From: CAZXIC01 sp964640195
GTDB lineage: Archaea; Iainarchaeota; Iainarchaeia; Iainarchaeales; GCA-2688035
NCBI GenBank assembly: GCA_964640195.1
Contig: CAZXIC010000001.1
Span: 62,001 to 126,000 of the forward strand
Length of the DNA stretch: 64,000 nucleotides
Reading direction: 5' to 3'
In this document: in pieces, positions 41,566-49,859 of the stretch
Layout: each line of letters begins with the position of its first letter
Position numbering within the stretch: the stretch's first letter is position 1
The notes under the pieces: generated by a model
The model's input: the letters and a program-made list of their open reading frames with translations, nothing else
Database searches by the model: none
Told to the model about the DNA's origin: nothing
Made by a program: the position numbers and the translations under genes

Positions 41566-43221
41566 TTACATCCCCATTCCGCCGGGGGGCATTCCGCCCA
41601 TTCCAGGGGGTGGCATGCCGCCCATTCCGCCCTTCTCCTTGCTGCTTCCTGCAATGATGTCGTCAATGCGCAGAATCATTTCCGCAACCTCTGTTCCTGA
41701 GGTGATTGCCTGGGTTTTCACTGACACAGGCTCTATCACATTCAGAGACCTCATGTCGCCCAGCTTGCTTTTTAGGACATCAACGCCGATGTGCTTCCCT
41801 GATTTTTCCATGTGCTTGCTCCGCAGGCTAACCAATGTATCCAGGGGATTCATTCCGGCAGTTTCAGCCAAGGTTCTTGGGATTTCCTCCAAGGTATCGG
41901 AAAATGCCTCGATTGCAAGCTGCTCCCTCCCACCGATTGTCTTTGCGTAGTCGCGCAGCTGCATTGCAACCTCAACCTCTATGCTGCCTCCCCCTGAAAC
42001 AACCTTGCCGTCCTTTACTGCAGTGGCAACGCACATCAGGGCGTCGTGCACTGCCCTCTCTGCTTCGTCAACAACGTGCTCAGAGCCGCCCCTTACAAGC
42101 AGGCTGACTGATTTCGGGTTCTTGCAGCCCTCGATGAAGACCATTTCGTCGCCTGCAATCTTCCTCTCCTCAGCCAGCTTTGCCTTCCCAAGGTCATTGG
42201 CTGTCAGGTCGTCAAGCCTTGAAACTATCTTTCCGCCTGTCGCTCTAACCAAAGCGTCCATGTCTGATTTCTTGACGCGCCTCACGGCAGCAATGCCCTG
42301 CTTTGCAAGGAAGTGCTGGGCCAGGTCATCAATTCCCTTCTGGCATACCACAAGGTTTGCCCCTGATTTACGTATCTGCTCAACCATTTTCCTGAGCATC
42401 GCTTCCTCCTGATCAAGGAAAGCCTGCATCTGGTCAGGTGATGTGATTTCAATCTTTGCATCTGTTTCAGTGCTCTTCACCTCAAGCGCGGCATCAACCA
42501 AAGCGATTTTCGCATTCGCTATCTTCTTCGGCATCCCGCCGTGCACGATCTCCTTGTCGACAACAATGCCCTTGATGAGCTTGCTTTCGGAAAGCGAAGC
42601 CCCCTGCTTCTTTTCAACCTTGACATTGTCTATGTCAATTGAAACCTTCCCTGCTTCCTCGTCCGCAACCATTGTTATTGCGTCCACAACCAGGTCAGCC
42701 AATTCTTCAGCGCTTTCGCTGGCCTTGCCGGTCATTGAGGTCAGGGCAATGTTCTGCAGCACCTTCTTGTCCTTGAAGCTGACATCCTCTGCGCCCTTGT
42801 CCAGGATTTCCTTGGCTTTCTTTGCAGCCAGCCTGTAGCCCTTGATTATTATGCTTGGGTGGATGTCGTCCTCAATAAGGTCCTCTGCCCTCTTGAGCAG
42901 GCTGCCTGCAATGACTACCGCAGTTGTTGTCCCATCGCCGACTTCATCGTCCTGGGTCTTTGCCACCTCGACCATCATCTTCCCTGCGGGATGGTCAATG
43001 CTCATCTCGTCCAGGATTGTTGCGCCGTCGTTGCTTATTGTCACATCCCCAAGTTCGTCAACAATCATCTTGTCCATTCCCTTCGGTCCGAGGGTGGACT
43101 TCACTGCGTTTGCAACCGCCTTTGCGATGAGGATGTTTATCCTCTGCGCGTCCTTCCCCCTTGTTCTCTTCGTTCCCTCAGTGAGGAAAACAACCGGTTG
43201 CTGTTGTGCTGCTTCAGCCAT
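41566..43221 (-). CDS. Thermosome subunit (group II chaperonin)
   Basis: A 551-residue ATP-dependent chaperonin. Signatures: [60 protein letters not shown] near residue 85, and the C-terminal [20 protein letters not shown]. It ends in the typical GGM tail ([20 protein letters not shown]). The built-in lid helical protrusion means no GroES partner is needed. ATG 43221 is preferred over 43233. It is the only thermosome gene in the window. Confidence 0.97.
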   Translation of the reverse strand: MAEAAQQQPVVFLTEGTKRTRGKDAQRINILIAKAVANAVKSTLGPKGMDKMIVDELGDVTISNDGATILDEMSIDHPAGKMMVEVAKTQDDEVGDGTTTAVVIAGSLLKRAEDLIEDDIHPSIIIKGYRLAAKKAKEILDKGAEDVSFKDKKVLQNIALTSMTGKASESAEELADLVVDAITMVADEEAGKVSIDIDNVKVEKKQGASLSESKLIKGIVVDKEIVHGGMPKKIANAKIALVDAALEVKSTETDAKIEITSPDQMQAFLDQEEAMLRKMVEQIRKSGANLVVCQKGIDDLAQHFLAKQGIAAVRRVKKSDMDALVRATGGKIVSRLDDLTANDLGKAKLAEERKIAGDEMVFIEGCKNPKSVSLLVRGGSEHVVDEAERAVHDALMCVATAVKDGKVVSGGGSIEVEVAMQLRDYAKTIGGREQLAIEAFSDTLEEIPRTLAETAGMNPLDTLVSLRSKHMEKSGKHIGVDVLKSKLGDMRSLNVIEPVSVKTQAITSGTEVAEMILRIDDIIAGSSKEKGGMGGMPPPGMGGMPPGGMGM

Positions 43222-43343
43222 AAAACACACCACACTCCTTTGCTTTTTATTTTATGCGATTCTCACCAAAACTTGCTTCAGATGGCTAAAAACAAGAAAA
43301 CTGTATGAAAAAAATGGTGGATATAAATGTTTAAAAAGCTTTG

Positions 43344-44120
43344 CTATGTATTCCGTTTTCTGCGCGCGGCAGGGGCATTGTACCAGGGGCAGCTGTGGTG
43401 CCCTTTGCCTGCTGAGTGAAGGTACAGCATTGGTACGCCTGCTGCCTCTGCGATTGGCTGTTGTATAATTGGATTGCTGAAGGAGAAAAATATCTGGCCT
43501 GGGCGCAATCCGATGATTTTTCTGAGGAAGAATATCTCCACTTCAACGTAGATTCTCGCTATTTCTTCAGGATAGATTCCGCTCTTGACAAACCTAGAGT
43601 GTTTTCTCGCCGCTTCATTGAGTTCGTTGAAAGCTTCCTGGTTATTTATGACCGAAGCTGCTTTAATTCTGCTTTCCTTGTCTGTATAATCATCCAGGCT
43701 CGCTGCTCCCAGCAACTCGCTTAGCCTGGTTAGGCTTAGGCCTCTTTCCCTAACCAAGGGAGATAAAACGGAATAGTACTGCCTGGTTTCCGCAGGGCTC
43801 CTGCCATTAACCAAAATGTGATGCACATCGCAGAACAGCAGCGAAACCTGCACTGGCAGCGCATTCTTCCTCAGTTCGCTTTGCATTTCAGCAATGAATC
43901 CCAGGCTTTTCTTGTCTGCCTCATCTCCTGCAATGCCTTCTTTCGAACCGCCCCACAGACCCGTAAACCGGAGCGTGGTATTGTTGAGGAGAGATTCTCT
44001 TATGCTGCCCTCTATTTCCCCGGATTTTGTTGGGAGCACCCTTGAAAACCTAGGCGATGACAAGGAGTGGCAGACCTGCTTTGCAATCACCAGTTGTTTC
44101 GCATATTCTGCTATTTCCAT
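43344..44120 (-). CDS. Unrecognised protein family X, copy A
   Basis: A 258-residue soluble protein with a close paralogue at 50642-51448. Conserved blocks: [20 protein letters not shown] (residues 50-69), [20 protein letters not shown] (95-114), [13 protein letters not shown], and a C-terminal [16 protein letters not shown] with clustered His and Cys that could bind metal. The LWG..K...D pattern followed by a FCDVHH strand faintly resembles isonitrile-synthase-like proteins (PvcA/DIT1), but I do not claim homology. Divergent from a TrmB regulator across an 87-bp region conserved between both copies. Confidence 0.6.
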   Translation of the reverse strand: MEIAEYAKQLVIAKQVCHSLSSPRFSRVLPTKSGEIEGSIRESLLNNTTLRFTGLWGGSKEGIAGDEADKKSLGFIAEMQSELRKNALPVQVSLLFCDVHHILVNGRSPAETRQYYSVLSPLVRERGLSLTRLSELLGAASLDDYTDKESRIKAASVINNQEAFNELNEAARKHSRFVKSGIYPEEIARIYVEVEIFFLRKIIGLRPGQIFFSFSNPIIQQPIAEAAGVPMLYLHSAGKGHHSCPWYNAPAARRKRNT

Positions 44121-44152
44121 AGTATTTATTGGGCGGCTGAGGGTATTTCATA

Positions 44153-44177
44153 GTTTGTTGTATAAAAATAGACAACT
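44153..44177. promoter_or_regulatory. Probable TrmB operator, copy A
   Basis: GTTTGTTGTATAAAAATAGACAAC lies mid-way in the 87-bp divergent promoter and forms an imperfect inverted repeat around a TATAAAAATA core. The same element is present in copy B at 51481-51505, where the arms GTTTGT and ACAAAC are perfect. Confidence 0.5.
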
Positions 44178-44207
44178 TTATATATTGAAGCCCCCAAAAA
44201 TAAGATT

Positions 44208-44915
44208 ATGGAGATTGACAGGCTGACCACACTGGGGCTTACAAAAAGGGAAGCCAGGGCTTACTTGGCACTGCTAAGACTTGAGGAAGCGAAAGCAGGG
44301 GAGGTTGCCGAGCATACTAAAGAGGATAGGACGAATGTATATGATTCGCTTAAGAGCCTTGCCAAGAAGGGGCTGGTAAGCAAGGTGATAAGAAACAACA
44401 GGACGTATTACAGGATTGCCCCTCCTAAAAAACTGAGGGATTACCTGGTTGAGAAGGAAAAGGCCCTGAACCAGATTCTGCCAGAGCTAAATGCCCTCTA
44501 CAGTTCTTATGAGCCGAAGCCTGTGATAGAGGTGTACGAGGGAACGGAAGGCATCAAGACTGTCTTTAACGACATTTTGAAGGAAGGAAAAAATTTTGTT
44601 GGATTCGGGGCAACTGACAGGGCCCATACCCTGCTCCCAGAATTTACCAGAATGTATCTGAGGGACAGGGAGAGAAAGAATATCAGGGCGCGCCAGTTCT
44701 ATCCTGAGGGCAGCAAGGTCCTTGAATCAAAGCTTTCAACATTCAAAACAATCCCGAAAGAGTTTTCAGGACCTGCAACTACCCTGATTTACGGAGAAAA
44801 GGTCGCGATATTCATGTGGTTCATAGAACCGCCGGTCGTTGTTTTAATCAAAAACAAAGAGGCGGCAAGAGCCTACAGGAACCAGTTTGAATTCATGTGG
44901 AAGATGGTCAAATAA
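44208..44915 (+). CDS. TrmB-family transcriptional regulator, copy A
   Basis: A 235-residue regulator. Residues 1-80 are a TrmB winged helix (LGLTKREARAYLALLRLEEA, then RTNVYDSLKSLAKKGLVSKV); residues 100-235 form the C-terminal domain (YEGTEGIKTVFNDILKEGKN and GPATTLIYGEKVAIFMW), as in short TrmB proteins without the sugar-binding extension. About 85 percent of residues are shared with copy B at 51536. It probably controls itself and the divergent family X gene through the shared operator. Confidence 0.85.
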   Translation: MEIDRLTTLGLTKREARAYLALLRLEEAKAGEVAEHTKEDRTNVYDSLKSLAKKGLVSKVIRNNRTYYRIAPPKKLRDYLVEKEKALNQILPELNALYSSYEPKPVIEVYEGTEGIKTVFNDILKEGKNFVGFGATDRAHTLLPEFTRMYLRDRERKNIRARQFYPEGSKVLESKLSTFKTIPKEFSGPATTLIYGEKVAIFMWFIEPPVVVLIKNKEAARAYRNQFEFMWKMVK

Positions 44916-44983
44916 TGGTTGCTTGGGTACGAGTATTTCCAACGCGTCAGTTGATTAAAGCCGATTATGAATAAAATAAGCCC

Positions 44984-45172
44984 TCAGAAAATAAACAGCT
45001 CGTCAATCGTTGTCTTTAGCGCCTTGGCTACGTCGTGTGCGAGCTTAAGCGAGGGGTTGTACTTTCCTTTTTCAAGGAAGACTATTGTTTCCCGCCTGAC
45101 TCCTGCCTTTTTTGCAAGGTCTTCCTGCGTGAGGTTATAACGAGCCCTCAGCTCCTTTATCCTGTTGCGCAT
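44984..45172 (-). CDS. XRE-family HTH regulator, copy A
   Basis: A 62-residue single-domain Cro/CI-type [23 protein letters not shown] and [20 protein letters not shown]. It matches the short regulators that pair with DUF2178-like membrane proteins. The protein is almost identical to copy B at 49860-50054, which ends two residues later. It lies nine bases downstream of the membrane protein gene and is presumably cotranscribed, autoregulating via the triple site at 45626-45675. Confidence 0.85.
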   Translation of the reverse strand: MRNRIKELRARYNLTQEDLAKKAGVRRETIVFLEKGKYNPSLKLAHDVAKALKTTIDELFIF

Positions 45173-45181
45173 TTAAGGCAC

Positions 45182-45598
45182 CTACTCAACCCTGCCTTTG
45201 TCCCTGAAGTAAAGGGCAAGCAGCACGAAAACAATGCCTGGCACAAGGACTACTGCCGCAGCATAATGGTGTGCCTGCAGCACAATGCCGTATTCTCCCT
45301 CCACGAAGGCGCTTGCAAACATCATTCCTACTGCAGTCCATATTCCAACCAGGAAAGCGTAGTAGCCTGCCTTGTGCGCTGCCCTTTTGCTCATCTCATC
45401 TTCAGCAGGCAAGCCAGCCTTTATGCTCTTTGCCCTGTCCCAGACGAACTTCATTGAAATCAGGGCAAGCACGACTGCAACTGTCGGAATGAGCAGTTCC
45501 CCCAAAGACTCCTTGCCTGAAAGCAGGAACCACATGGCAGCAGTTACAATAACGGCTGCCGCGATTATCGCACCCATCAGAACCTTGAACTTGTCCAC
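45182..45598 (-). CDS. DUF2178-like four-helix membrane protein, copy A
   Basis: A 138-residue protein with four membrane helices (AIIAAAVIVTAAMWFLLSG, LIPTVAVVLALISMKFVW, AGYYAFLVGIWTAVGMMFA, YAAAVVLVPGIVFVLLALYF) and a basic cytoplasmic loop. Arrangement with a short XRE gene matches known archaeal/bacterial DUF2178 modules of unknown function. Start GTG 45598 preceded by GGAGGGG. Copy B (50064-50480) is about 80 percent identical. Confidence 0.75.
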   Translation of the reverse strand: MDKFKVLMGAIIAAAVIVTAAMWFLLSGKESLGELLIPTVAVVLALISMKFVWDRAKSIKAGLPAEDEMSKRAAHKAGYYAFLVGIWTAVGMMFASAFVEGEYGIVLQAHHYAAAVVLVPGIVFVLLALYFRDKGRVE

Positions 45599-45625
45599 AA
45601 ATAACCCCTCCAGTTATCTTGTTCA

Positions 45626-45675
45626 AACATTATGTTAGAAAACAATAACATTATGTTATATTTATATAACATGTT
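45626..45675. promoter_or_regulatory. Three operator sites phased at 21 bp, copy A
   Basis: AACATTATGTT at 45626-45636 and again at 45647-45657, and AACATGTT at 45668-45675, begin exactly 21 bp apart, i.e. two helical turns. They cover the promoter of the DUF2178/XRE operon (TATA-like TTATATAAATATAA on the minus strand). The arrangement is the same in copy B. Confidence 0.7.
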
Positions 45676-45716
45676 GTATATAAAGCTTTTGGTTCTCCTC
45701 AGTAAAAATTGGTGGT

Positions 45717-45770
45717 TGTATCCCTTATGCGAGCTATAACCTTTCAATGTTTAAAAGCCTTTGGTTGTTG
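45717..45770. repeat. Direct repeat flanking RelE/RHH module, left copy
   Basis: Begins TGTATCCCTTATGC and contains TTTCAATGTTTAAAA. A copy of the same 54-bp element lies at 46366-46419. Together they bracket the toxin-antitoxin genes at 45777-46306. Confidence 0.6.
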
Positions 45771-45776
45771 TGGGCC

Positions 45777-46043
45777 TTAAAAGAATTTCTTGTACCATTT
45801 TTGGTATTGCTTGTGGTTCCCTGCAAAGTGAATTGTTCGCTTTTTCCCTTCTTCTTTGAAGCATATCCTGTACTGCCCGGCTTCCACAACACAGTAGGGC
45901 AGTCCTTTTTTCATGTGCCTGGCTTTTGTAAGGGCTTTTAGCTGTTGAATTTTTTTCCAAATCCGTAGCTGTTCGGTTTTGTCCATTTTTGAGTAGTAAA
46001 TATCCCAATCGTCAACATAGTCTAGCTCGAACAAGCAAATCAC
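45777..46043 (-). CDS. RelE-like toxin
   Basis: An 88-residue basic protein: LRIWKKIQQLKALTKARHMK, LPYCVVEAGQYRICFKEEGK, KRTIHFAGNHKQYQKWYKKF. The pattern (conserved Tyr/Arg/Lys in the strands, terminal YxxWY) is RelE/ParE-like, suggesting ribosome-dependent mRNA cleavage. GTG 46043 overlaps the antitoxin stop (GTGA). Partner antitoxin precedes it. Bracketed by 54-bp direct repeats. Confidence 0.7.
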   Translation of the reverse strand: MICLFELDYVDDWDIYYSKMDKTEQLRIWKKIQQLKALTKARHMKKGLPYCVVEAGQYRICFKEEGKKRTIHFAGNHKQYQKWYKKFF

Positions 46044-46306
46044 TTGAAGCCGTATTTTTTCTTTACCTGTTCTTCAGTCCAGACTTTGCGCTTCCCCTGC
46101 TTTATTTCGTTGTCAATTTGTATCATTTTGCGCACGACTAGCTCGTCTTCAAGTTCTTGGAAGTTTTTGAAAACATTAAATTCCTTGCCCAATTCCAAGA
46201 TTCCGGACCTTATGACCTCGCTTTTTGTCTTGAAAAGACCGCCTTTTGTTAGCTTTTCAATAACAAGTTCCTGCGCTGGCTCTAACCTGACCAAAGTTTC
46301 ACCCAT
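46040..46306 (-). CDS. RHH antitoxin of RelE-like module
   Basis: An 88-residue protein: LVRLEPAQELVIEKLTKGGL, TKSEVIRSGILELGKEF form a ribbon-helix-helix, then a charged helical tail (DELVVRKMIQIDNEIKQGKR) that would wrap the toxin. It is the first gene of the pair with a four-base overlap, the normal antitoxin-first order. ATG 46306 is used; a start at 46315 is also in frame. AT-rich promoter with TATAAATATAT near 46345. Confidence 0.75.
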   Translation of the reverse strand: MGETLVRLEPAQELVIEKLTKGGLFKTKSEVIRSGILELGKEFNVFKNFQELEDELVVRKMIQIDNEIKQGKRKVWTEEQVKKKYGFK

Positions 46307-46365
46307 AAAAAACACCTATCAAATTGATATACAAAAAATTATATAAATATATGCAATCGGCCTTT

Positions 46366-46419
46366 TGTATCCCTTATGCCTGTCATCGGCTTTCAATGTT
46401 TAAAACCTTTAACCGTTGT
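46366..46419. repeat. Direct repeat flanking RelE/RHH module, right copy
   Basis: Shares TGTATCCCTTATGC and TTTCAATGTTTAAAA with 45717-45770 at the same spacing. The overall identity is roughly three quarters by eye. Confidence 0.6.
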
Positions 46420-46460
46420 AAGTTTTTAAACCCTGGCAGCGGGCAAATCCGCTTCAAAGA

Positions 46461-47183
46461 TTAGGCCATAGGGCCAAAAGTGCCATTAACTATTCTCCAA
46501 CCCATCTGATACGAACAATAAACGTCTGCCCAAGAGTCTCCTTCAATATATTCTTCAGGGTATTTCTCAAATAATTCGTTTGCTATGTTCCCTATAATTT
46601 CGGATTCTGTTTCGAAACTCATATCTTCTTCGCAATCAAGGGCAATAAAAGCTTGTGTTTTTCCAGCCAGATTCAAAACCTGTAATTCCATTAGTGATAT
46701 TGATATGCCTTTTTGTTTTTGGTTTTCAATTTCTGCATCGACTATCTCACTAAGCCCCTCTTCCATTTCAGCGTTTCTTGTAAAAATGTATTTTTCACAT
46801 TCACTCAAATCAGGAATGTAATTAATTCCGCCTGGTTGTTCATCTATAAGGGCATTGCCCCACACGGTTCCAGTAAACCCATCTGCATCAGTCTTCCAAC
46901 TATACTGTGGAATTCTGTTTCCCTCTACATCAAAACTATAACCGCTGATTTCATCTGTTTTAGTCCAAACATTTCCTTCGCTGTCAACGCGTGTTGCCCC
47001 AACAGGTTCTTCAGCTGCTGGGCCAAATATTCTCTCCCTTTCCAAAACAACTTCAACGCATTCATCGTAAGTCATGGTTTCTGAAGAGGGCTCTGGTGAA
47101 GGCGCTGGTTCAGGGGGCTGTTGCAAGCACCCGCTAAACAAAACCGCCAAGCAGATTAAACCGATTACAATCGCAGTTTTCAT
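46461..47183 (-). CDS. Secreted lipoprotein
   Basis: A 240-residue protein with a signal peptide ending in a lipobox (ICLAVLFSGC), a Pro-rich linker (PPEPAPSPEPSS) and an acidic extracellular domain containing repeated GYSFDVEGNRIPQ and WGNALIDEQPGG turns with a Cys pair. No known enzyme motif; the acidic surface suits an extracellular role. It stands between the direct repeat and a second lipoprotein gene of similar style. Composition is AT-rich compared with housekeeping genes. Confidence 0.65.
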   Translation of the reverse strand: MKTAIVIGLICLAVLFSGCLQQPPEPAPSPEPSSETMTYDECVEVVLERERIFGPAAEEPVGATRVDSEGNVWTKTDEISGYSFDVEGNRIPQYSWKTDADGFTGTVWGNALIDEQPGGINYIPDLSECEKYIFTRNAEMEEGLSEIVDAEIENQKQKGISISLMELQVLNLAGKTQAFIALDCEEDMSFETESEIIGNIANELFEKYPEEYIEGDSWADVYCSYQMGWRIVNGTFGPMA

Positions 47184-47281
47184 TGGTAGTGCCTTTTCTC
47201 TTTTGTATAAAAAAATTTTGTTTTCTGCAAAACACAGGCTTTTAATGTTTAAAAAACTACCGTGCCCGTAGGATATAAGCC

Positions 47282-48562
47282 CTACTGGGCATATACGATG
47301 TAATTAGGTTCTGCATATTCTATTCTGTCGTCTTCCTCTAATGTACATATCCATTCAAATTCTGTGTTTGGCTCCACACCTACAGTGATTAATATCTCAA
47401 AACTAAGATTTATAACTTCTTTAACCGTTAGCCCGTACGATTCTATGATTGCTCTTGCATTTGCTTCATCAACATTTTCTCCAAAACCAATCAATATTTC
47501 GCCCATAGCATAATCCTCATCGGGAACAAAGTTTTTGATGTTCCATCCTTCAATACAGGTGTAGATAAGTAACTCAGAGTCTTCGGCGTTGTTTCCAATT
47601 ACGCCCACAAACGTTTCTGTATCGCCAACTTCAAATTCAACGTTATCGTAATAAAACTCGATTGTTCTTTCTGGCTGGACTACTAATCCTTGCTGTGTAT
47701 CTAAAACCTTCCCAGTAACCAAATATTGTGTAAAACAAAATGAATTAGGGTACTCTGGCTCGCTTGTACACGCTGTGTCCCCTTCAACTAGATTAACTAT
47801 CTCTATCTTGTACCGCCCACTAAAAGGGGAAAACCATATTTCGCGTGGATTGGCAGAAATGTATGACATTATAAAATCGCTTCCCCTTTTCTCGCCCCAA
47901 AAGTAAACAGGGCCTTTTTTTGGAGGTATCCATCCAACAATCTCGCTTTTTATTGTACCATCTGTAGGAAAATTCCATAAATTCAAATATACCATGTCTA
48001 TTTTTACCTCGTACTGCTCCCGTTTGTTCCAGTCTTTTCCAACTGGCAAGTCTTCCTCAAGGTTTACTATTTCCCCTAAAAAAACCATATCTTTGTCTCT
48101 AAAAAATTGGTCCTTGCTTGCGTCCACGAGCAAATTATCTGGATTGTCAGATGGTGGTATCTGTGGAGGCTCATTAATAAAAATTATGTTTTGGCAGTCC
48201 TCGGGGCAATTATAATTGCTCTCGGTTTCTCTATCACATTCTCCGTTCCCGCACTTTGCAGTGCAGGTTCCGCTAATTCCAACAGTATTTTCCTCTTTTG
48301 GCAGAATTAATTCCAAGCCTTCACAGCACTCTGGCGGGTCTGCAATAAAAGGAATTGTTTCGCCTTCTCCCTTGCATTCTACTATTCGAGTGCAAACACC
48401 ATTTTCGCAGGTTTCATCTGCAGCACACTGTACATCAGTAGGGCAATTAGAACAGTTTTCGCCTTCATCAATTTGCAAGTTTCCACAGCTTGGTGGTTGC
48501 AGGCAACCGCTGAGCAAAACTATTGCTACAACCAGGCAGATTAGCAAAATTTTTGTCTTCAT
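47282..48562 (-). CDS. Secreted lipoprotein with Cys-knot repeats and I9-like domain
   Basis: About 426 residues. Lipobox LSGC at residues 19-22; Cys-rich repeats (CSNCPTDVQCAADETC, CGNGECDRETESNYNCPEDC) like those in many DPANN surface proteins; a central beta region; and a C-terminal domain GEILIGFGENVDEANARAII ... EYAEPNYIVYAQ that resembles the subtilase propeptide (inhibitor I9). No protease domain follows, so a protease inhibitor or chaperone role is possible. ATG 48562 is chosen over the in-frame start at 48574. Confidence 0.6.
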   Translation of the reverse strand: MKTKILLICLVVAIVLLSGCLQPPSCGNLQIDEGENCSNCPTDVQCAADETCENGVCTRIVECKGEGETIPFIADPPECCEGLELILPKEENTVGISGTCTAKCGNGECDRETESNYNCPEDCQNIIFINEPPQIPPSDNPDNLLVDASKDQFFRDKDMVFLGEIVNLEEDLPVGKDWNKREQYEVKIDMVYLNLWNFPTDGTIKSEIVGWIPPKKGPVYFWGEKRGSDFIMSYISANPREIWFSPFSGRYKIEIVNLVEGDTACTSEPEYPNSFCFTQYLVTGKVLDTQQGLVVQPERTIEFYYDNVEFEVGDTETFVGVIGNNAEDSELLIYTCIEGWNIKNFVPDEDYAMGEILIGFGENVDEANARAIIESYGLTVKEVINLSFEILITVGVEPNTEFEWICTLEEDDRIEYAEPNYIVYAQ

Positions 48563-48676
48563 GTTTTTCAGCATTATTTGTTCTCAAACACATATAAAAA
48601 CATGGCTTTTTATTGAGCTTTTTTCCTCAGCAGCCTGCTGACCATATCATTGAATGTTTCGCCTTTGATTCCAAGC

Positions 48677-49012
48677 CTAAACCTTTACTTTCATCAAGTG
48701 CTCGCCTGCTGGGATGATGTGGATGTCCTCGCCCTTCTTTAGCTTATAGAATTTCGTCAGGTCTGGCGGAATTGTTATTGCAAGGCTGCCGCCTGTTGAA
48801 ATCAGCTTTCTTGCAAAGCTGAATTCTTTTCTTGCCTTTTCCAGTGTTTTGTCAACGATTTTGCCTGTGGCAAACTTTTCCTTGCATTTGCTGCACTTGT
48901 ATATGGGGTTGTCTTTTAGTGTTACAACTCCACCAAACATTTTAAGGCTAGTTTTTGACAGGTTTGCCCCTCCATCGCAGACAGGGCATTTTATTTTTGT
49001 TTTGAAAACCAT
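48677..49012 (-). CDS. Zinc-ribbon plus AbrB antitoxin-like protein
   Basis: A 111-residue protein. CPVCDGG and CSKCKEKF form an YgiT/MqsA-type zinc ribbon in the first half; the second half (LISTGGSLAITIPPDLTKFY, then LKKGEDIHIIPAGEH) is a SpoVT/AbrB DNA-binding domain. It follows a short toxin-like gene with a 22-base overlap; GGAGGT precedes its ATG. A parallel protein lies at 58012-58329 next to a different small toxin. Confidence 0.7.
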   Translation of the reverse strand: MVFKTKIKCPVCDGGANLSKTSLKMFGGVVTLKDNPIYKCSKCKEKFATGKIVDKTLEKARKEFSFARKLISTGGSLAITIPPDLTKFYKLKKGEDIHIIPAGEHLMKVKV

Positions 49013-49170
49013 AACTCAACCTCCTTTTTGCTTGCTTCCCACAAAGTGATTACAATTATTTTCTTTCTGTCTTCCGCTTTTTGAACAGTAAAAAACTTGT
49101 TTGCAACCAGGCCAATTGTTTCAAAGCAGTTTTTCCTATATTTTTTGTCAAATCCTTTTTTGATTTTCAC
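48991..49170 (-). CDS. Small BrnT-like toxin
   Basis: A 59-residue protein starting at GTG 49170, below common gene-length cut-offs. Sequence: KKYRKNCFETIGLVANKFFT, then QKAEDRKKIIVITLWEASKK. This follows the BrnT/DUF4258 pattern (..YETIG.V....TV....R...RIISAR.A). It lacks the usual N-terminal E-x-P segment of BrnT and may be truncated. It overlaps the zinc-ribbon/AbrB gene, forming a toxin-first TA operon as in mqsRA. Confidence 0.6.
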   Translation of the reverse strand: MKIKKGFDKKYRKNCFETIGLVANKFFTVQKAEDRKKIIVITLWEASKKEVELWFSKQK

Positions 49171-49207
49171 TTCCTGCTTTTTTATTGCCGTCCAAGGCTA
49201 AAAAAGC

Positions 49208-49522
49208 TTAAGCAATTGCCTTGGCTGTTTTTGGTGCTGTTTCTTCAATCATCCTCGCTTCAAACCTGAGGATGTCCTTTACTAGGGGGCTTTGCTTGTT
49301 CAGGGTGAAGAGTTTTGTGTTTCCAAATGCCTTTGTAATCCTGACAAGGTTTAGCTCTTCAAGCTTTCCCCAGTGCTTGAACAAGGCGCCCTTGCTTATT
49401 CCTGCCAATTCCTGCACTTCCTTTTTGCTGTATTCCTCGCCAATGTTGTCTATGAAAACATCAAGCATTCTTACAAATGGGTTGTCCCCAAAAAACCGTA
49501 TTAGGTTCGTTTCCCCTTCCAT
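49208..49522 (-). CDS. Winged-helix protein, divergent pair copy 2
   Basis: A 104-residue homologue of the protein at 22742: LIRFFGDNPFVRMLDVFIDN, KKEVQELAGISKGALFKHWG, VRITKAFGNTKLFTLNKQSP. It is divergent from a frameshifted gene homologous to the HTAFDN protein, reproducing the arrangement at 22.7-23.4 kb. ATG 49522 aligns with the paralogue start. Like its relatives, it ends KAIA. Confidence 0.7.
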   Translation of the reverse strand: MEGETNLIRFFGDNPFVRMLDVFIDNIGEEYSKKEVQELAGISKGALFKHWGKLEELNLVRITKAFGNTKLFTLNKQSPLVKDILRFEARMIEETAPKTAKAIA

Positions 49523-49586
49523 GTTTTTCGCCAATTAACTTATTAAAAGCAAGGTTTATAATAATATACTTTCAAAGTCCATTTAA

Positions 49587-49855
49587 ATGGACTTGCTTGA
49601 GTTGGTAAAGGCAAGCTTCTTTTCAAACTGGCGAGGAGAAGAAAATGGGGCAACAGCCACACGGCTTTTGACAACCTGAAAAAAGGTTTCAAGCCAAGAG
49701 AGCACCTTCTGGTGAAAAGGGCTGCTGAAGAATTAATTAAGGAAAATCTTCTGTTCAAAAAGCCGACCTCCCATGGTTTGCATGTTTCCTTGAACCATGA
49801 AAAAGCTGCAGAAATAAAACAAATAATTTCCGAGCTGCTTGGCATAAAAGTTTAA
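49587..49855 (+). pseudogene. HTAFDN-family gene with a frameshift
   Basis: Starting at ATG 49587 the frame is open for 19 codons (MDLLELVKASFFSNWRGEE), then the rest is read in another frame: KWGNSHTAFDNLKKGFKPRE ... PTSHGLHVSLNHEKAAEI to a stop at 49853-49855. The second part is clearly homologous to the gene at 23163. One missing base near the GAAAATGGGG run (49641-49650) accounts for the shift. It may be a true pseudogene or a sequencing error. Confidence 0.65.
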
Positions 49856-49859
49856 GCTC

